Shown one piece after another: positions 51,882 to 59,992 of a stretch of DNA of 64,000 bases. A program made the position numbers and the translations under genes. Under the pieces are notes generated by a model. It worked only from the letters and a program-made list of their open reading frames with translations. It was not told where the DNA came from and did not search any database. The number at the start of each line of letters is the position of its first letter. The first letter of the stretch is position 1. Origin of the DNA: Amycolatopsis sp. (GTDB lineage: Bacteria; Actinomycetota; Actinomycetes; Mycobacteriales; Pseudonocardiaceae); the NCBI RefSeq assembly GCF_025464955.1, contig NZ_JAODNM010000097.1, positions 19,432-83,431 on the forward strand. Reading direction: 5' to 3'.

Positions 51882-51919
51882 AGGGAGCACTCCGTAGTTA
51901 TTTGATCACTGTTGTCCGT

Positions 51920-51932
51920 AATGGTAACCGTT
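51920..51932 (-). promoter_or_regulatory. Candidate Zur/metal-regulator box upstream of znuA
   Basis: On the minus strand AACGGTTACCATT is a near-perfect inverted repeat (AACGGT-T-ACCATT) inside TGACAACGGTTACCATTA. This resembles Zur/Fur-type boxes of actinobacteria. It lies ~40 bases before the znuA start, in the divergent region with the LacI gene. The assignment is by pattern and context only. Confidence 0.45.
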
Positions 51933-52053
51933 GTCAGATTCACTTTACCCCGAAGGTGGGATGACCCGGAAATCGAGCGCACCTCGACCTACCGACGGTC
52001 ACAGCGAGATCGAGATACTGCACACGTGGGGTGTCCCTTACCCGAACACCTTC

Positions 52054-52070
52054 TGAACCGTTACGGTTCA
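52054..52070 (+). promoter_or_regulatory. LacI-type operator, perfect 17-bp palindrome
   Basis: TGAACCGTTACGGTTCA is perfectly symmetric about its central T. It lies 3 bases before the LacI start codon, where a bound repressor would block both transcription and translation. GATACT at 52012-52017 is a possible upstream -10. Autoregulation by the following gene product is the natural reading. Confidence 0.75.
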
Positions 52071-52073
52071 GCG

Positions 52074-53174
52074 ATGGGCCGTCCTATCCGCACCAGGAGG
52101 CAAGCGACATTGGCGTCGCTCGCCGCCGAGCTCGGCGTGTCCAGGACCACGGTGTCCAACGCCTACAACCGGCCGGACCAGCTTTCGCCGGAACTGCGTC
52201 GCCGTGTACTGGAGACAGCCCGCCGGCTCGGCTACCCCGGGCCGGACCCGGTCGCGCGCTCCCTGAGGACGCGTAAGGCCGGCGCCGTGGGTCTGCTGCT
52301 GACCGAGAACCTTTCCTATGCCTTCCGCGACCCGGCTGCCATCGGCGTGCTCGAAGGCCTCGCGCTCGCGTGCGAGGACGCCGGGGTCGGCCTCCATCTG
52401 GTGCCCGCGAGCCCTGGTCAGGAGGACGTCGCCGCCGTACATCGCGCCGGCGTCGACGGGTTCGTGGTGTATTCGGTCCCCGACGACGACCCGCACCTCG
52501 CGGCGGTGCTCCAGCGGCCGGTGCCGACGGTGATCATCGACCAACCGCGCGTCGACGGCGTCGACCGCGTCGGCCCGGACGACGCGGCCGCCATCACCGG
52601 CCTCGCGAACCACCTGGTCCAGCTGGGACATCGGCAGGTCGGCGTGCTGTGCATGCGGCTCGCCCGCGAGCGCAACGACGACTTCGCCGCGATCCCGCGC
52701 CAGCGTGAGGCCCATTTCCACGTCCAGCGCACCCGGCTCGGCGCACTCGCCGCCGCCTTCGAAGCGGTCGGCGTCGACTGGTCGACAGTGCCGGTCGTCG
52801 AGCGCTTCGACCACACCGTGGACGACGGCGCGTCCGCCGCACGTCAGCTGCTCGACTCGCAGCCGCAGATCACCGCGATCATCTGCACGTCCGACATCCT
52901 CGCGCTCGGTGCGCTCGCCGAGGCGAGCCGCCGCGGGCTGAGGGTCCCGGCAGACCTGACGGTCACCGGCTTCGACGGCATCACCGAAGCCGAGCGCGCT
53001 GGGCTCACCACGGTGCACCAGCCGGTGCTCGAGAAGGGCAAAGTGGCGGGCAAACTGCTGCTCGGTGCCGCCGAACGGGTGACGTCGAAGGTCATCACAC
53101 TGCCGACCGAACTGCGGCTCGGGCACACGTCAGGACCCCCCAGAACGGTGGAAGAACGCTGGTTCGGACCGTGA
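52074..53174 (+). CDS. LacI-family transcriptional regulator
   Basis: The 366-residue protein has a LacI helix-turn-helix (TLASLAAELGVSRTTVSNAYNRPDQLS, residues ~12-38) and a periplasmic-binding-protein-like effector domain ending in VTGFDGITEAERAGLTTVHQP. Relatives sense sugars or nucleosides, but the ligand is unknown. ATG at 52074 lies immediately behind the palindromic operator. No sugar-utilisation gene is adjacent, so the protein may act elsewhere or on the divergent metal operon. Confidence 0.85.
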   Translation: MGRPIRTRRQATLASLAAELGVSRTTVSNAYNRPDQLSPELRRRVLETARRLGYPGPDPVARSLRTRKAGAVGLLLTENLSYAFRDPAAIGVLEGLALACEDAGVGLHLVPASPGQEDVAAVHRAGVDGFVVYSVPDDDPHLAAVLQRPVPTVIIDQPRVDGVDRVGPDDAAAITGLANHLVQLGHRQVGVLCMRLARERNDDFAAIPRQREAHFHVQRTRLGALAAAFEAVGVDWSTVPVVERFDHTVDDGASAARQLLDSQPQITAIICTSDILALGALAEASRRGLRVPADLTVTGFDGITEAERAGLTTVHQPVLEKGKVAGKLLLGAAERVTSKVITLPTELRLGHTSGPPRTVEERWFGP

Positions 53175-53264
53175 TCTACCCCTTAATCGGGCGATAGGTG
53201 TTGTCCGGAGGGCAGGACACCGGTTCCAATGGGTGACCAGCCGTCCAACGCCGAAGGGTGATCC

Positions 53265-53756
53265 ATGACCGCCATCGACGTACTGATCAAACGGAACCAG
53301 GCACTCGGCAACGTCGTCCCGGGCGACCGGTCCTCCCCGCAGCCGTCACTGCACGTGTCGATTCTGACCTGCATGGATGCCCGGGTCCGGGTGTTCGAGC
53401 TCTTCGGGCTGATCCAGGGCGAGTCGCACGTGCTGCGTAACGCCGGCGGAGTCGTCACCGACGACGTGATCCGGTCGCTCGCGCTCAGCCAGCGGAAGCT
53501 CGGGACGCGCGAGGTGATGATCGTCCAGCACACGAACTGCGGGCTTTCGCTCGTCACCGAGGACGACTTCAAGGACGAGTTGGAAGCGGCCACCGGGCTG
53601 CGGCCGACCTGGTCGGTCGAGGCGTTCCGCGACGTCGAGGACAGCGTCCGGACGTCGATGCGGCGGGTGCGCCGGAGCGACTTCCTGCCGCACACGGAGA
53701 ACGTCCGCGGCTTCGTCTACGACGTCAAAACCGGCGAGCTGACCGAGGTCGAGTAG
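53265..53756 (+). CDS. Beta-class carbonic anhydrase
   Basis: The 163-residue beta-carbonic anhydrase has zinc ligands C36 (SILTCMDAR), H89 and C92 (QHTNCG), and the D38-R40 dyad. It converts CO2 and bicarbonate in the cytoplasm. The size fits the small type found in actinobacteria. It follows the LacI gene by ~90 bases and is flanked downstream by the long ACTCGTAAG/CTTACGAGT hairpin. Confidence 0.9.
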   Translation: MTAIDVLIKRNQALGNVVPGDRSSPQPSLHVSILTCMDARVRVFELFGLIQGESHVLRNAGGVVTDDVIRSLALSQRKLGTREVMIVQHTNCGLSLVTEDDFKDELEAATGLRPTWSVEAFRDVEDSVRTSMRRVRRSDFLPHTENVRGFVYDVKTGELTEVE

Positions 53757-53757
53757 G

Positions 53758-53831
53758 ACTCGTAAGTGTTCCGGCGCCTAACTGTGCCCTGCTGGACACC
53801 CGCACCCGGCCGAGCCGGAACACTCACGAGT
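53758..53831. terminator. ACTCGTAAGTGTTCCGGC inverted repeat (locus 2)
   Basis: Arms 53758-53775 and 53814-53831 pair over 18 bases with one mismatch and a 38-base loop. The right arm GAACACTCACGAGT is the same as in the hairpin over the ispF stop. It lies between the carbonic anhydrase stop and the mutY start. Confidence 0.7.
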
Positions 53832-53838
53832 TAGTCTC

Positions 53839-54720
53839 TTGCGGGTGCCCGTTTCCCCTGAAATCCTTCTCGATTGGTTCGATACGCACGGCCGCGAGCT
53901 GCCGTGGCGGGAGCCGGAATGCACCGGCTGGGGCGTGCTGGTCAGCGAGATCATGCTGCAGCAGACTCCGGTGGCTCGAGTTCAGCCGATTTGGCACGAA
54001 TGGCTCGAACGCTGGCCCATGCCGTCCGCGCTGGCGGCCGCGAGCCAGGGCGAGGTCTTGCGCGCCTGGGGCAAGCTCGGCTACCCGCGACGCGCGCTTC
54101 GCCTGCACGCCGCCGCGACGGTCATCGCCACCGAGCACGGCGACGTCGTCCCGTCCGATGTCGACACCCTGCTCGCGCTGCCGGGCATCGGCGCGTACAC
54201 GGCTCGCGCGATCGTCGCGTTCGCCTACGGCCAGCGGGCTCCGGTCGTCGACACCAACGTCCGGCGCGTGGTGGCGCGCGCGGTGCACGGCGCCGGGGAT
54301 GCCGGGCCGCCGTCGAACACCCGCGACATGGCCGACGTCGAGGTCATGCTGCCGCTCGAAAACGCCCGCGCGGCAAGGTTCTCGGCGGCGCTGATGGAGC
54401 TCGGCGCGTTGGTCTGCACCGCGCGCTCACCACGTTGCGCGGACTGCCCGATCTACGCCGACTGTGCGTGGCAGCACGCCGGCCGTCCCGAGTACGCGGG
54501 TCCGGCCAAGGTAGTGCAGAAGTTCGCCGGGACCGATCGACAGGTCCGCGGGCTGCTGCTGGACGTGCTCCGCGGGACGTCGGGCCCGGTGGAAAAGGCG
54601 AGGCTGGACCTGGTCTGGCACGAGCCTGGCCAGCGGGACCGCTGCCTCGACTCCCTGCTCGCCGACGGCCTGGTCGAGCAAACCCCGCACGACCTCTTCG
54701 CTCTCCCCGGGGAACACTAA
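53839..54720 (+). CDS. mutY: A/G-specific adenine glycosylase
   Basis: The 293-residue HhH-GPD glycosylase has the catalytic glutamate in VSEIMLQQTPVARV, the hairpin motif LPGIGAYTARAI with its following aspartate (VVDTNVRR) and a [4Fe-4S] cluster C-x6-C-x2-C-x5-C in CTARSPRCADCPIYADC. It removes adenine opposite 8-oxoguanine. The C-terminal MutT-like domain is short, as is common in actinobacteria. The start is TTG 53839 or GTG 53845. Confidence 0.9.
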   Translation: MRVPVSPEILLDWFDTHGRELPWREPECTGWGVLVSEIMLQQTPVARVQPIWHEWLERWPMPSALAAASQGEVLRAWGKLGYPRRALRLHAAATVIATEHGDVVPSDVDTLLALPGIGAYTARAIVAFAYGQRAPVVDTNVRRVVARAVHGAGDAGPPSNTRDMADVEVMLPLENARAARFSAALMELGALVCTARSPRCADCPIYADCAWQHAGRPEYAGPAKVVQKFAGTDRQVRGLLLDVLRGTSGPVEKARLDLVWHEPGQRDRCLDSLLADGLVEQTPHDLFALPGEH

Positions 54721-54783
54721 CGGGTTACGACGAAAGTTGGTGGAGGTCTGGCGAAACGGGGGACGCGAGCGTAATTTCTGCGG

Positions 54784-55737
54784 ATGGCCGAACTGGGGTT
54801 TGATCGCCGCACACTGTTCCGCGCCGGGCTCACCGTGACGGCGGCAGGCGCGCTCGGGACGTTGACAGCGGGGACGGCCAGTGCCGTCACCACACCGCGC
54901 ATCTACAGCACGGCGGAGTGGGGCGCGCGGACGGCGACGGCCGCGATCGTCGTCGAGAACCACAAACCGACGTACATCGTGGTGCACCACACTGTCGACC
55001 CCGGCAACAACACCGACTACTCGCTCGCCCACGCGCTGCAGATCTCGCGCGACATCCAGAACCTGCACATGGACACCAACGGCTGGATCGACACGGGCCA
55101 GCAGTTCACCAACAGCCGCGGCGGGTTCGTCACCGAAGGCAGGCACCGCAGCCTCGAAATCCTGCGCGGCGGCACGCAGCACGTCCAGGGCGCGAACGTC
55201 GCCAACCACAACAGCGAATGCCTCGGAATCGAGAACGAAGGCCTGTACAGCACGGTCGACGTCCCGGTGGCGCTGTGGAACTCGCTGGTGCAACTGGTCA
55301 CCTATATCGCGCACCAGTACAGGATCGCGCCGGCGTTCATCAAGGGACACCGGGACTTCAACTCGACGGAATGCTGCGGCCAGGTCCTCTACAACCGGCT
55401 GCCGGAACTGCGGACGGCCGTCGGCAAGCAACTCGGCGTCGCCGTGACTGACCAGGCAGAGTGGCCTCTGCTCAAGCCGGGCGACACCGGCCAGAACGTG
55501 CTTACCGCGCAACGTCTACTGCGCGCACAGGGCCTCAACGTCCCGACGGATGGCGTGTTTGGACAGTCCACAAAGGATGCCGTAAGCGCACTGGGCGTTG
55601 TCCCGCAACCGTGCTACGCGACTACTCAAACCGACGAAACCGGCTTCCTCGGCTCGGACATCTGGCCGTTGATCACACCGACGACGCAGAGTACCCAGGC
55701 CTGGAAGTACAAGCTCAGCGCTTCAGGACGTCGCTGA
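54784..55737 (+). CDS. Tat-exported N-acetylmuramoyl-L-alanine amidase with PG-binding domain
   Basis: The 317-residue protein starts with a Tat signal (FDRRTLFRAGL, cleaved near TASA). The Amidase_2/PGRP domain has zinc ligands in YIVVHHT and GHRDFNSTECCG. A peptidoglycan_binding_1 domain follows (LLKPGDTGQNVLTAQRLL, then GVFGQSTKDAVS). It cuts the amide between muramic acid and the stem peptide and may aid wall recycling or competition. ATG at 54784 has no strong ribosome site. Its 3' end overlaps the opposing hydrolase gene by 23 bases. Confidence 0.9.
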   Translation: MAELGFDRRTLFRAGLTVTAAGALGTLTAGTASAVTTPRIYSTAEWGARTATAAIVVENHKPTYIVVHHTVDPGNNTDYSLAHALQISRDIQNLHMDTNGWIDTGQQFTNSRGGFVTEGRHRSLEILRGGTQHVQGANVANHNSECLGIENEGLYSTVDVPVALWNSLVQLVTYIAHQYRIAPAFIKGHRDFNSTECCGQVLYNRLPELRTAVGKQLGVAVTDQAEWPLLKPGDTGQNVLTAQRLLRAQGLNVPTDGVFGQSTKDAVSALGVVPQPCYATTQTDETGFLGSDIWPLITPTTQSTQAWKYKLSASGRR

Positions 55738-56479
55738 GAAAAGCCTCGACAGCGCCTCGGTACTCCTGGGGCGCGTCCTCGTGGACTACGTGCCCGGCAC
55801 CAGCGACGATCAAGTGCCGTCCACCGGCCGCCCTCGAGGCCATTTCCGCCTGCTGACCGGCCGGCATCGCGGTGTGCTCGCCTTCGACGACCAACAGCGG
55901 GCAACTCAATTTGTCCACAAAGGACCAGTAGTCCCGCAGTCCCCATTCGGCGGCTATCTGGTACAGGTCCTCAAGATTCGCCATCAGGTGGTATCCGTCG
56001 GCGCGTTCCTCGACGCACTCCGTGAAGTAGTCGCCGGTACCGCCGAAAAACTCACGGACGTGGGCGAGCGAATCGAACGCGGGCGGCCAGGAATCGAAGT
56101 ACGCCCGCCAGGTGTCGACCGTCCGGCCGCGCTGGTCCGGGGCGATGTCCTCGGTGACCACCGCGCGAGCCAGTTCCGGATACGTCGCCGCCGTCGCCAA
56201 CGCGTGCAGCCCGCCCATCGAATGCCCGATGAGCACCGCCGGCCCCGCGTCGAGCGATTTGACCAGGTCAGCGAGGTCCTCGACGAACTGCTCGGTGTTC
56301 CACGGCCCCACCTTCGGCCCCCGCCCGTGCCCGCGCGCGTCGAGCCCGACGACGTGCCCGTACGACGTCAACCAGCGCGACACCGACCACCACGTCCGCG
56401 CGCGGCCCATCAACCCGTGCAGCACCACGATCGGCGGCCCCTCACCCCCGAACGAGACCACACCCTCGCGCTCACTCAC
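55715..56479 (-). CDS. Alpha/beta-fold hydrolase
   Basis: The 254-residue hydrolase has LHGLMGRARTWW as the oxyanion turn, GHSMGG as nucleophile elbow, an acid in VVEGEHTA and His in GAGHVVHED. It resembles MenH/epoxide-hydrolase-like enzymes; the substrate is not deducible. GTG at 56479 has GGGAGGGAG upstream; an earlier in-frame ATG lies inside the palindromic repeat region and is rejected. It is convergent with the amidase and their coding ends overlap. Confidence 0.8.
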   Translation of the reverse strand: MSEREGVVSFGGEGPPIVVLHGLMGRARTWWSVSRWLTSYGHVVGLDARGHGRGPKVGPWNTEQFVEDLADLVKSLDAGPAVLIGHSMGGLHALATAATYPELARAVVTEDIAPDQRGRTVDTWRAYFDSWPPAFDSLAHVREFFGGTGDYFTECVEERADGYHLMANLEDLYQIAAEWGLRDYWSFVDKLSCPLLVVEGEHTAMPAGQQAEMASRAAGGRHLIVAGAGHVVHEDAPQEYRGAVEAFLSDVLKR

Positions 56480-56510
56480 CCCGACTCCCTCCCGCTCAAG
56501 CCATACCCAC

Positions 56511-56575
56511 CGCAACTCGCCGTCGAGTTGCGATCGTTGCAACCCCTAACTACCGCAACTCGCCGTCGAGTTGCG
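56511..56575. repeat. CGCAACTCG palindrome pair (locus 2)
   Basis: Two copies of the 22-base palindrome seen at 44161 occur at 56511-56532 and 56554-56575, again as a pair ~43 bases apart. Here they lie upstream of the hydrolase gene and downstream of the ATP-grasp remnant, so the terminator role would serve the latter strand. Confidence 0.75.
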
Positions 56576-56596
56576 AGCCTACCGAGACGTCGACCT

Positions 56597-56701
56597 TCAG
56601 CGCCTCGGCAAAGTCCAGCGGAAATCCCCGTCTGGGTCGTCGAGCCAGAGGCGGTGGAAGCCGTCCGGCAGCCCTGTCAGGCCGAGGCGCTCCCAGCGCA
56701 T
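56597..56701 (-). other. 34-codon frame after the ATP-grasp remnant
   Basis: ATG at 56701 opens a 34-residue frame (MRWERLGLTGLPDGFHRLWL, then DDPDGDFRWTLPRR) 12 bases after the ATP-grasp stop. It reads protein-like and is rich in Trp and Asp. It could be a tiny gene or the stub of a larger decayed one. I recognise no family. Confidence 0.3.
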
Positions 56702-56713
56702 GGGATTCCCACT

Positions 56714-56884
56714 TCACAGTTCCCCCTTGGCGAGCAGGTCGGCGAGCTGGCCGGTCAGCGGGGCACCGGTCTCGTCTTCGATCCACCCATACTGGCCGCC
56801 CGCGTTGATTTCGAGGAAGACCCATTCCCCGTCCGGCCGCACGACGAAGTCGAGCGCACCGTAGACCAGGTCCAGGTCGGCCAT
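56714..56884 (-). pseudogene. C-terminal stub of a TgmB/MvdD-type ATP-grasp RiPP maturase
   Basis: The 56 residues read ADLDLVYGALDFVVRPDGEW, then VFLEINAGGQYGWIEDETGA and LADLLAKG. This matches the last ~55 residues of ATP-grasp ribosomal peptide maturases (grasp-with-spasm / microviridin type), including the metal-binding E-x-N. Those enzymes have ~320 residues, so more than 80% is missing. The stub begins right at the end of the DUF885 gene. No precursor peptide gene is evident nearby. Confidence 0.6.
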
Positions 56885-56910
56885 CAGCCGCCGAACCGCA
56901 GCAAGGCTGC

Positions 56911-58557
56911 CTAGAGCCGGCCGAGTTCCTCGGTCAGGTCGTCGAGGCCCAGGGAGCCCTGCGAAAGCGCGGCCATGTGCCAGGACTTCAGGTCGAAGCC
57001 CGGCTTCGCGCTGGCGGCATCGCGGCCGGCAAGCCAGGCGCGTTCGCCGAGTTTGTAGCTGATGGCCTGGCCCGGCATGCCGAGGTAGCGGGTGATCTCG
57101 CTGGTCACGAATGCCTCGTCGCGGCCGGAGTTGGCCAGGAAGAACGCGGTGCCGAGCTCGGGTGTCCAGGTCTCGCCGGGCGCCAGCGGCGCGTCGTCGG
57201 GTAGGGCCAGTTTCAGGTGCATGCCAATGTCGATGATCACCCGTACAGCCCGCATGGACTGCCCTTCCAGGTAACCGAGCCGCGAACCGGGGTCGGTGAG
57301 GTAGCCGAGTTCGTCCATCAGGCGCTCGGCGTACAGCGCCCAGCCTTCGGTCGCGGCGCTGATCTTGCCCACGGCGGTCTGGTAGATCGACAGCTGCTCG
57401 GACACGTACGCCCACTGCGCGAGCTGGAGATGGTGTCCGGGCACACCCTCGTGGTACCAGGTGCTCACGAGTGTCCACAGTGGAAACCTGGTCTTCCCCT
57501 GTGTCGGCAGCCAGGTGCGGCCCGGGCGCGAAAAGTCGGCTGCGGGCGCCATGTAATACGGCGCGGCGGCCGAGCCTGCCGGAGCGATCCGCGCTTCCAG
57601 GACCTTTACCGGATCGGCGAGGTCGAAGTGCGTGCCGTCGAGGTCGGTCATGGCCTGGTCGATCATCTGCTGCAGCCGCAGGCGGATCTCCTCGACTCCC
57701 TCGACGACCTCGCCGTGCTGATCCAGGTGTCGCATGGCTTCCGACACCGACGCGCCGGGCAGGACACGCTCGGCCTGCTCGCGCATTTCGCGCTCGATCC
57801 GCCGGAACTCCGCCCAACCCCACTCGTAGGTCGTCCGCAGATCCAGGTCACTACCCGTCCACTGCCGCGCGAGCAGCCGGTATCGCTCCTCGCCGACAGC
57901 GTCTGGAGTTCCCTCGGCGAGCGGCAAATACTCCTCGGCCATCCACTGTTGCAGGTCGTCGACGGCCTGGTTCGCCAAGGCCGCCGCCTTGTCGAGTTCG
58001 CCACGCAGGCCTGGGGAAACCATTGCCTTCGCGACGAAATCGGCGAACCAACCAGCTCCGGCGCCCCATTCGCGGAACTGTTCGATGTTGGTCTCGACCT
58101 GGCGCGGCGCGGCGAACAGGCCGCGACGGGCACCTTCACGCAGGGAGTCCGTGTAGCCGGCCAACGACTGTGGGACGGCCGCCATCCGCCGCGCGATGTC
58201 GGCCCAGTCGTCGGCGGTCTCCGCCGGCATGGCCATGAAGACCCCGCGCACGCCCTGCACCGGGCCGATGAGGTTCCGGACGAGCCGCAGGTGCTCGCCG
58301 GACTCACTGACGGCCAGCCCGGATTCCAACCGCTCCCGCAGCAGGCGCGCGCACCGGCGGTCGTCCTCATCCGACGGCTCGACCGACGCCAGCCGCGTCA
58401 GCGTCTCGCGCGCTAGCGCGTCCCGCGCCTCCTGGCCTGCCGGGGAGAGGTCCGGCATCCGATCGGACCTGCGTCCGAGATAGGTGGCAGCCAGCGGATC
58501 GAGTTCAACGAGCGCTTCGACGTAGGCGTCGGCGAGTTCGCGTACCGGACGAGTCAT
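56911..58557 (-). CDS. DUF885-family metallopeptidase-like protein
   Basis: The 548-residue protein shows the DUF885 zinc-peptidase-like motif STWYHEGVPGHHLQLAQW near residue 390, followed by EGWALYAERLMDELG and ISYKLGERAWL. Members are predicted cytoplasmic carboxypeptidase-like hydrolases; none of the substrates here can be deduced. ATG at 58557 was chosen because the conserved helix (RELADAYVEALVELDP) follows directly. The next upstream gene on this strand starts 11 bases before. Confidence 0.85.
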   Translation of the reverse strand: MTRPVRELADAYVEALVELDPLAATYLGRRSDRMPDLSPAGQEARDALARETLTRLASVEPSDEDDRRCARLLRERLESGLAVSESGEHLRLVRNLIGPVQGVRGVFMAMPAETADDWADIARRMAAVPQSLAGYTDSLREGARRGLFAAPRQVETNIEQFREWGAGAGWFADFVAKAMVSPGLRGELDKAAALANQAVDDLQQWMAEEYLPLAEGTPDAVGEERYRLLARQWTGSDLDLRTTYEWGWAEFRRIEREMREQAERVLPGASVSEAMRHLDQHGEVVEGVEEIRLRLQQMIDQAMTDLDGTHFDLADPVKVLEARIAPAGSAAAPYYMAPAADFSRPGRTWLPTQGKTRFPLWTLVSTWYHEGVPGHHLQLAQWAYVSEQLSIYQTAVGKISAATEGWALYAERLMDELGYLTDPGSRLGYLEGQSMRAVRVIIDIGMHLKLALPDDAPLAPGETWTPELGTAFFLANSGRDEAFVTSEITRYLGMPGQAISYKLGERAWLAGRDAASAKPGFDLKSWHMAALSQGSLGLDDLTEELGRL

Positions 58558-58567
58558 GGTCCCGAAC

Positions 58568-59113
58568 TTAGCCGTTCGCGGGCACCGGCGAGGCCAGTTC
58601 CTCATCGATCGGCGCCTTCGTCAGCCGGTTGGCCAGCGTAGACATCGTGTAGGCGCCGATGCCCAGAACGACTTCGAGCGCGTTCTGCGTGGTGTAACCG
58701 TGCGCCAGGAACGCCCGCAGCCTGTCGTCACCGACATCGCCGGCGGCCGCGACGACGTCGAGCGTGAACACCCGGATCGCCTCCAGCCGCCCGTCCCCGA
58801 GCGGACGCTGCTCACGCAGGGCCTCGACCAGTTCCGGAGCCGCTCCCAGCGACGTCAGCTTCGCCGTGTGCATCGCGACGCAGAGGTGACATTCGTTGCG
58901 GGTCGCGATGGTCATGATGACAACCTCGCGGGCGACCGGGTCCAGCGTGGTGGTCTCGAAGATCCCGCTGATCTTCAGGAAGCCGTCCAGCAGGTGCGGC
59001 GAGGTCGCCAGCCGCGCCACCGCGGCCGGAAGGTAGCCCCGGTGCCTGATCGTGGCCTCCATCGAGCGGCGGGCGGCGGCTGGTGCGGATTCAACGGTGT
59101 GGTCGACGAACAT
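58568..59113 (-). CDS. AhpD/CMD-family alkylhydroperoxidase-like protein
   Basis: The 181-residue carboxymuconolactone-decarboxylase-fold protein has the redox motif ECHLCVAMH (C-x-x-C with distal His), typical of AhpD-like peroxidases that detoxify peroxides with thiol partners. It is divergent from a MarR gene with only ~30 bases between, the classic arrangement for a redox-responsive pair. Confidence 0.85.
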   Translation of the reverse strand: MFVDHTVESAPAAARRSMEATIRHRGYLPAAVARLATSPHLLDGFLKISGIFETTTLDPVAREVVIMTIATRNECHLCVAMHTAKLTSLGAAPELVEALREQRPLGDGRLEAIRVFTLDVVAAAGDVGDDRLRAFLAHGYTTQNALEVVLGIGAYTMSTLANRLTKAPIDEELASPVPANG

Positions 59114-59143
59114 CTGAAGGTCTCCTTGGGTAAACTCGACAAC

Positions 59144-59653
59144 GTGATTGACGGAAAGGCTAGCGAAAAGGTAAACCAGGTTGTCGATTTTGGCAAGCCC
59201 GTAAACGGCTTCGAGCTACCGCTGCTGCTGTTCGGCGGCTTCCGCACGCTCATCGACGAGCTACACGCCGAGCTCGCCCGCCAGGGACACCCCGACGTGC
59301 GCCCGGCTTACGGCTTCGCCATGCAGGCGATCGGCCGCGAAGGGGCGACGGCCAGCGAGATCGGGCGTCGGCTCGGCGTCTCCAAGCAGGCGGCGGGCAA
59401 GACCGTGGACAAGCTGGAGGACCTCGGTTACGCCGAGCGCATCGACGACACGTCCGACGCCAGACGCAAAGTCGTGCGCCTCACCCCTCGCGGCGTCGAC
59501 TCGCTACTCCGGTCGGCCGCGATCTTCGACCACCTGAGAGCGCGCTGGGCCGAGTCGCTGGGCTCGAAACGGCTGGGTGACCTGGAAGACGCACTGCGCA
59601 CGATGGCCCCCGTCAACGGCTACCGCCTCGACGCCGCCAGCTGGTTCTCGTAG
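59144..59653 (+). CDS. MarR-family transcriptional regulator
   Basis: The 169-residue protein has a MarR winged helix: FAMQAIGREGATASEIGRRLGVSKQAAGKTVDKLEDLG and RRKVVRLTPRGVD. No conserved cysteine is visible, so a thiol switch is unlikely. GTG at 59144 is the first clear start. An inverted pair TCGACAAC (about 59137-59144) and GTTGTCGA (about 59179-59186) brackets the start and may be its operator. It probably controls the divergent AhpD gene. Confidence 0.8.
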   Translation: MIDGKASEKVNQVVDFGKPVNGFELPLLLFGGFRTLIDELHAELARQGHPDVRPAYGFAMQAIGREGATASEIGRRLGVSKQAAGKTVDKLEDLGYAERIDDTSDARRKVVRLTPRGVDSLLRSAAIFDHLRARWAESLGSKRLGDLEDALRTMAPVNGYRLDAASWFS

Positions 59654-59680
59654 CTCGGGGACCAGACGTACGCTGGGGGC

Positions 59681-59992
59681 ATGGCAGTCGTGAAGATCAA
59701 CGCAATCGAGGTTCCCGACGGGTCCGGCCCAGAGTTGGAGAAGCGGTTCGCCGCACGACTCGGCGCGGTGGACGCGGAGCCGGGCTTTCTCGGGTTCGAG
59801 CTGCTCAAGCCGGTGGCCGGCGAGACGCGCTACTTCGTCTACACGCGCTGGGAGACCGACGAGGACTTCCAGAACTGGCTGAAGGGCTCCGCACGCGAGG
59901 CGCACTCGGGCGAGCGGGCGAAGCCGGTGGGCACCGGGTCGGGCTTGCTGGAGTTCGAGGTCGTCCAAAGCAGCAGTCCCAAAGCTGGGTGA
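59681..59992 (+). CDS. mhuD: Heme-degrading monooxygenase (MhuD family)
   Basis: The 103-residue protein follows Mycobacterium MhuD closely, with the heme-contact residues N7, W66 and H75 at the same positions, in MAVVKIN, EDFQNWLKG and REAHSGERAKP. MhuD dimers open heme to mycobilin products without releasing CO, freeing iron. ATG at 59681 directly begins the conserved strand. It overlaps the sirtuin start as GTGA. Confidence 0.85.
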   Translation: MAVVKINAIEVPDGSGPELEKRFAARLGAVDAEPGFLGFELLKPVAGETRYFVYTRWETDEDFQNWLKGSAREAHSGERAKPVGTGSGLLEFEVVQSSSPKAG

